Origin: Desulfotignum sp.
GTDB taxonomy: Bacteria > Desulfobacterota > Desulfobacteria > Desulfobacterales > Desulfobacteraceae
DNA: 49,719 nt
Reading direction: 5' to 3'
Assembly: GCA_011390635.1 (NCBI GenBank)
Contig: JAABSA010000029.1
Coordinates: forward strand, 1-49,719
Positions within the stretch are counted from its first letter, which is position 1, and every line of letters begins with the position of its first letter. Position numbers and translations under genes: made by a program. Below are positions 49,660 through 49,719 of the stretch, in pieces. The notes under the pieces are model-generated. The model made no database searches, was not told the origin of the DNA, and saw nothing but the letters and a program-made list of their open reading frames with translations.

Positions 49660-49719
49660 TTAGGGCTGCTGCAGGGGGATATTCCATTTTTTCATGAATT
49701 TCCACACCAGGGTCCGGCT
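49660..49719 (-). CDS. C-terminal tip of a possible Fis-type regulator (partial)
   Basis: Only 19 codons are inside the window on the minus strand: SRTLVWKFMKKWNIPLQQP, then stop. The pattern SRTLVWKFMKKWNI resembles the last helix of a Fis-type helix-turn-helix of sigma-54 activators. The assignment rests on this short stretch only. The 259 bases between it and trpA hold nothing recognisable. Confidence 0.35.
   Translation of the reverse strand, partial: SRTLVWKFMKKWNIPLQQP

Noticed and set aside
1-49719. tRNA, rRNA, CRISPR arrays, insertion sequences and prophage genes
   Set aside because: None was found on reading both strands; the short repeats present do not have the regular spacing of a CRISPR array and no transposase or integrase was recognised.

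Overview
The window looks like chromosomal DNA of an anaerobic, sulfur-respiring deltaproteobacterium, probably of the Desulfobacterales. This is inferred from gene content: an NrfD / periplasmic ferredoxin / multihaem cytochrome module, an Mbh-ordered Mrp antiporter, NifX/Mrp iron-sulfur chaperones behind sigma-54 promoters, DUF1638, and a selenium-type YedE/TusA locus. No rRNA, tRNA, CRISPR array or intact insertion sequence was seen.

Layout. (1) 1-14.7 kb, mostly housekeeping: a eukaryote-like HisH-HisF fusion (partial), asnS, a radical-SAM/DUF2344 fusion, rng, then the classic rpmH-rnpA-yidD-yidC-jag-mnmE block, a YkgJ protein, a small hypothetical, a PrmA-like methyltransferase, a secreted nuclease and ssb. 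(2) 15-24 kb, accessory: a sigma-54-driven Mrp/NBP35 ATPase plus NifX-type protein with a Gly-rich tail, a CDF transporter carrying a NifX-like domain, an EamA permease, a stretch of decayed genes (rhodanese, CPBP protease, serine hydrolase), a NifU-like scaffold behind a second sigma-54 promoter, a broken radical-SAM gene, a 34-residue Lys-rich gene, and a thioredoxin / small zinc-finger / Acr3-like permease operon ending in a universal-stress-protein remnant. (3) 23.9-33.4 kb: a nine-gene Mrp/Mbh-type cation antiporter operon flanked by two paralogous 222-residue genes that share a duplicated promoter.

(4) 33.5-39.6 kb holds the main discovery. A four-gene operon (TusA-like, HybA-like ferredoxin, NrfD, multihaem cytochrome) is transcribed away from its own PAS-AAA-Fis activator. 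A sigma-54 promoter and two copies of a palindromic activator site lie between them. The cytochrome reading frame, of the octahaem tetrathionate-reductase family with an added N-terminal haem domain, is interrupted by one in-frame TGA. Conserved haem-binding sequence continues immediately after it, and a compact hairpin with a G-containing loop begins 14 bases downstream. I read this as a selenocysteine codon with its bacterial SECIS element, giving a 675-residue selenocytochrome with 13 CXXCH motifs.

(5) 39.6-49.7 kb: OsmC and DUF1638 proteins, a TrmB-type regulator with a class III aminotransferase, a selenium-type cluster (YedE permease, TusA/YedF, DUF3343, NAD(P)H-hydrate-dehydratase-like kinase), a GntR/UTRA regulator followed by trpB-trpA, and the C-terminal tip of what may be another Fis-type regulator at the edge. 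The selenium-type cluster about 10 kb from the TGA-containing cytochrome gene fits a selenoprotein-making host.
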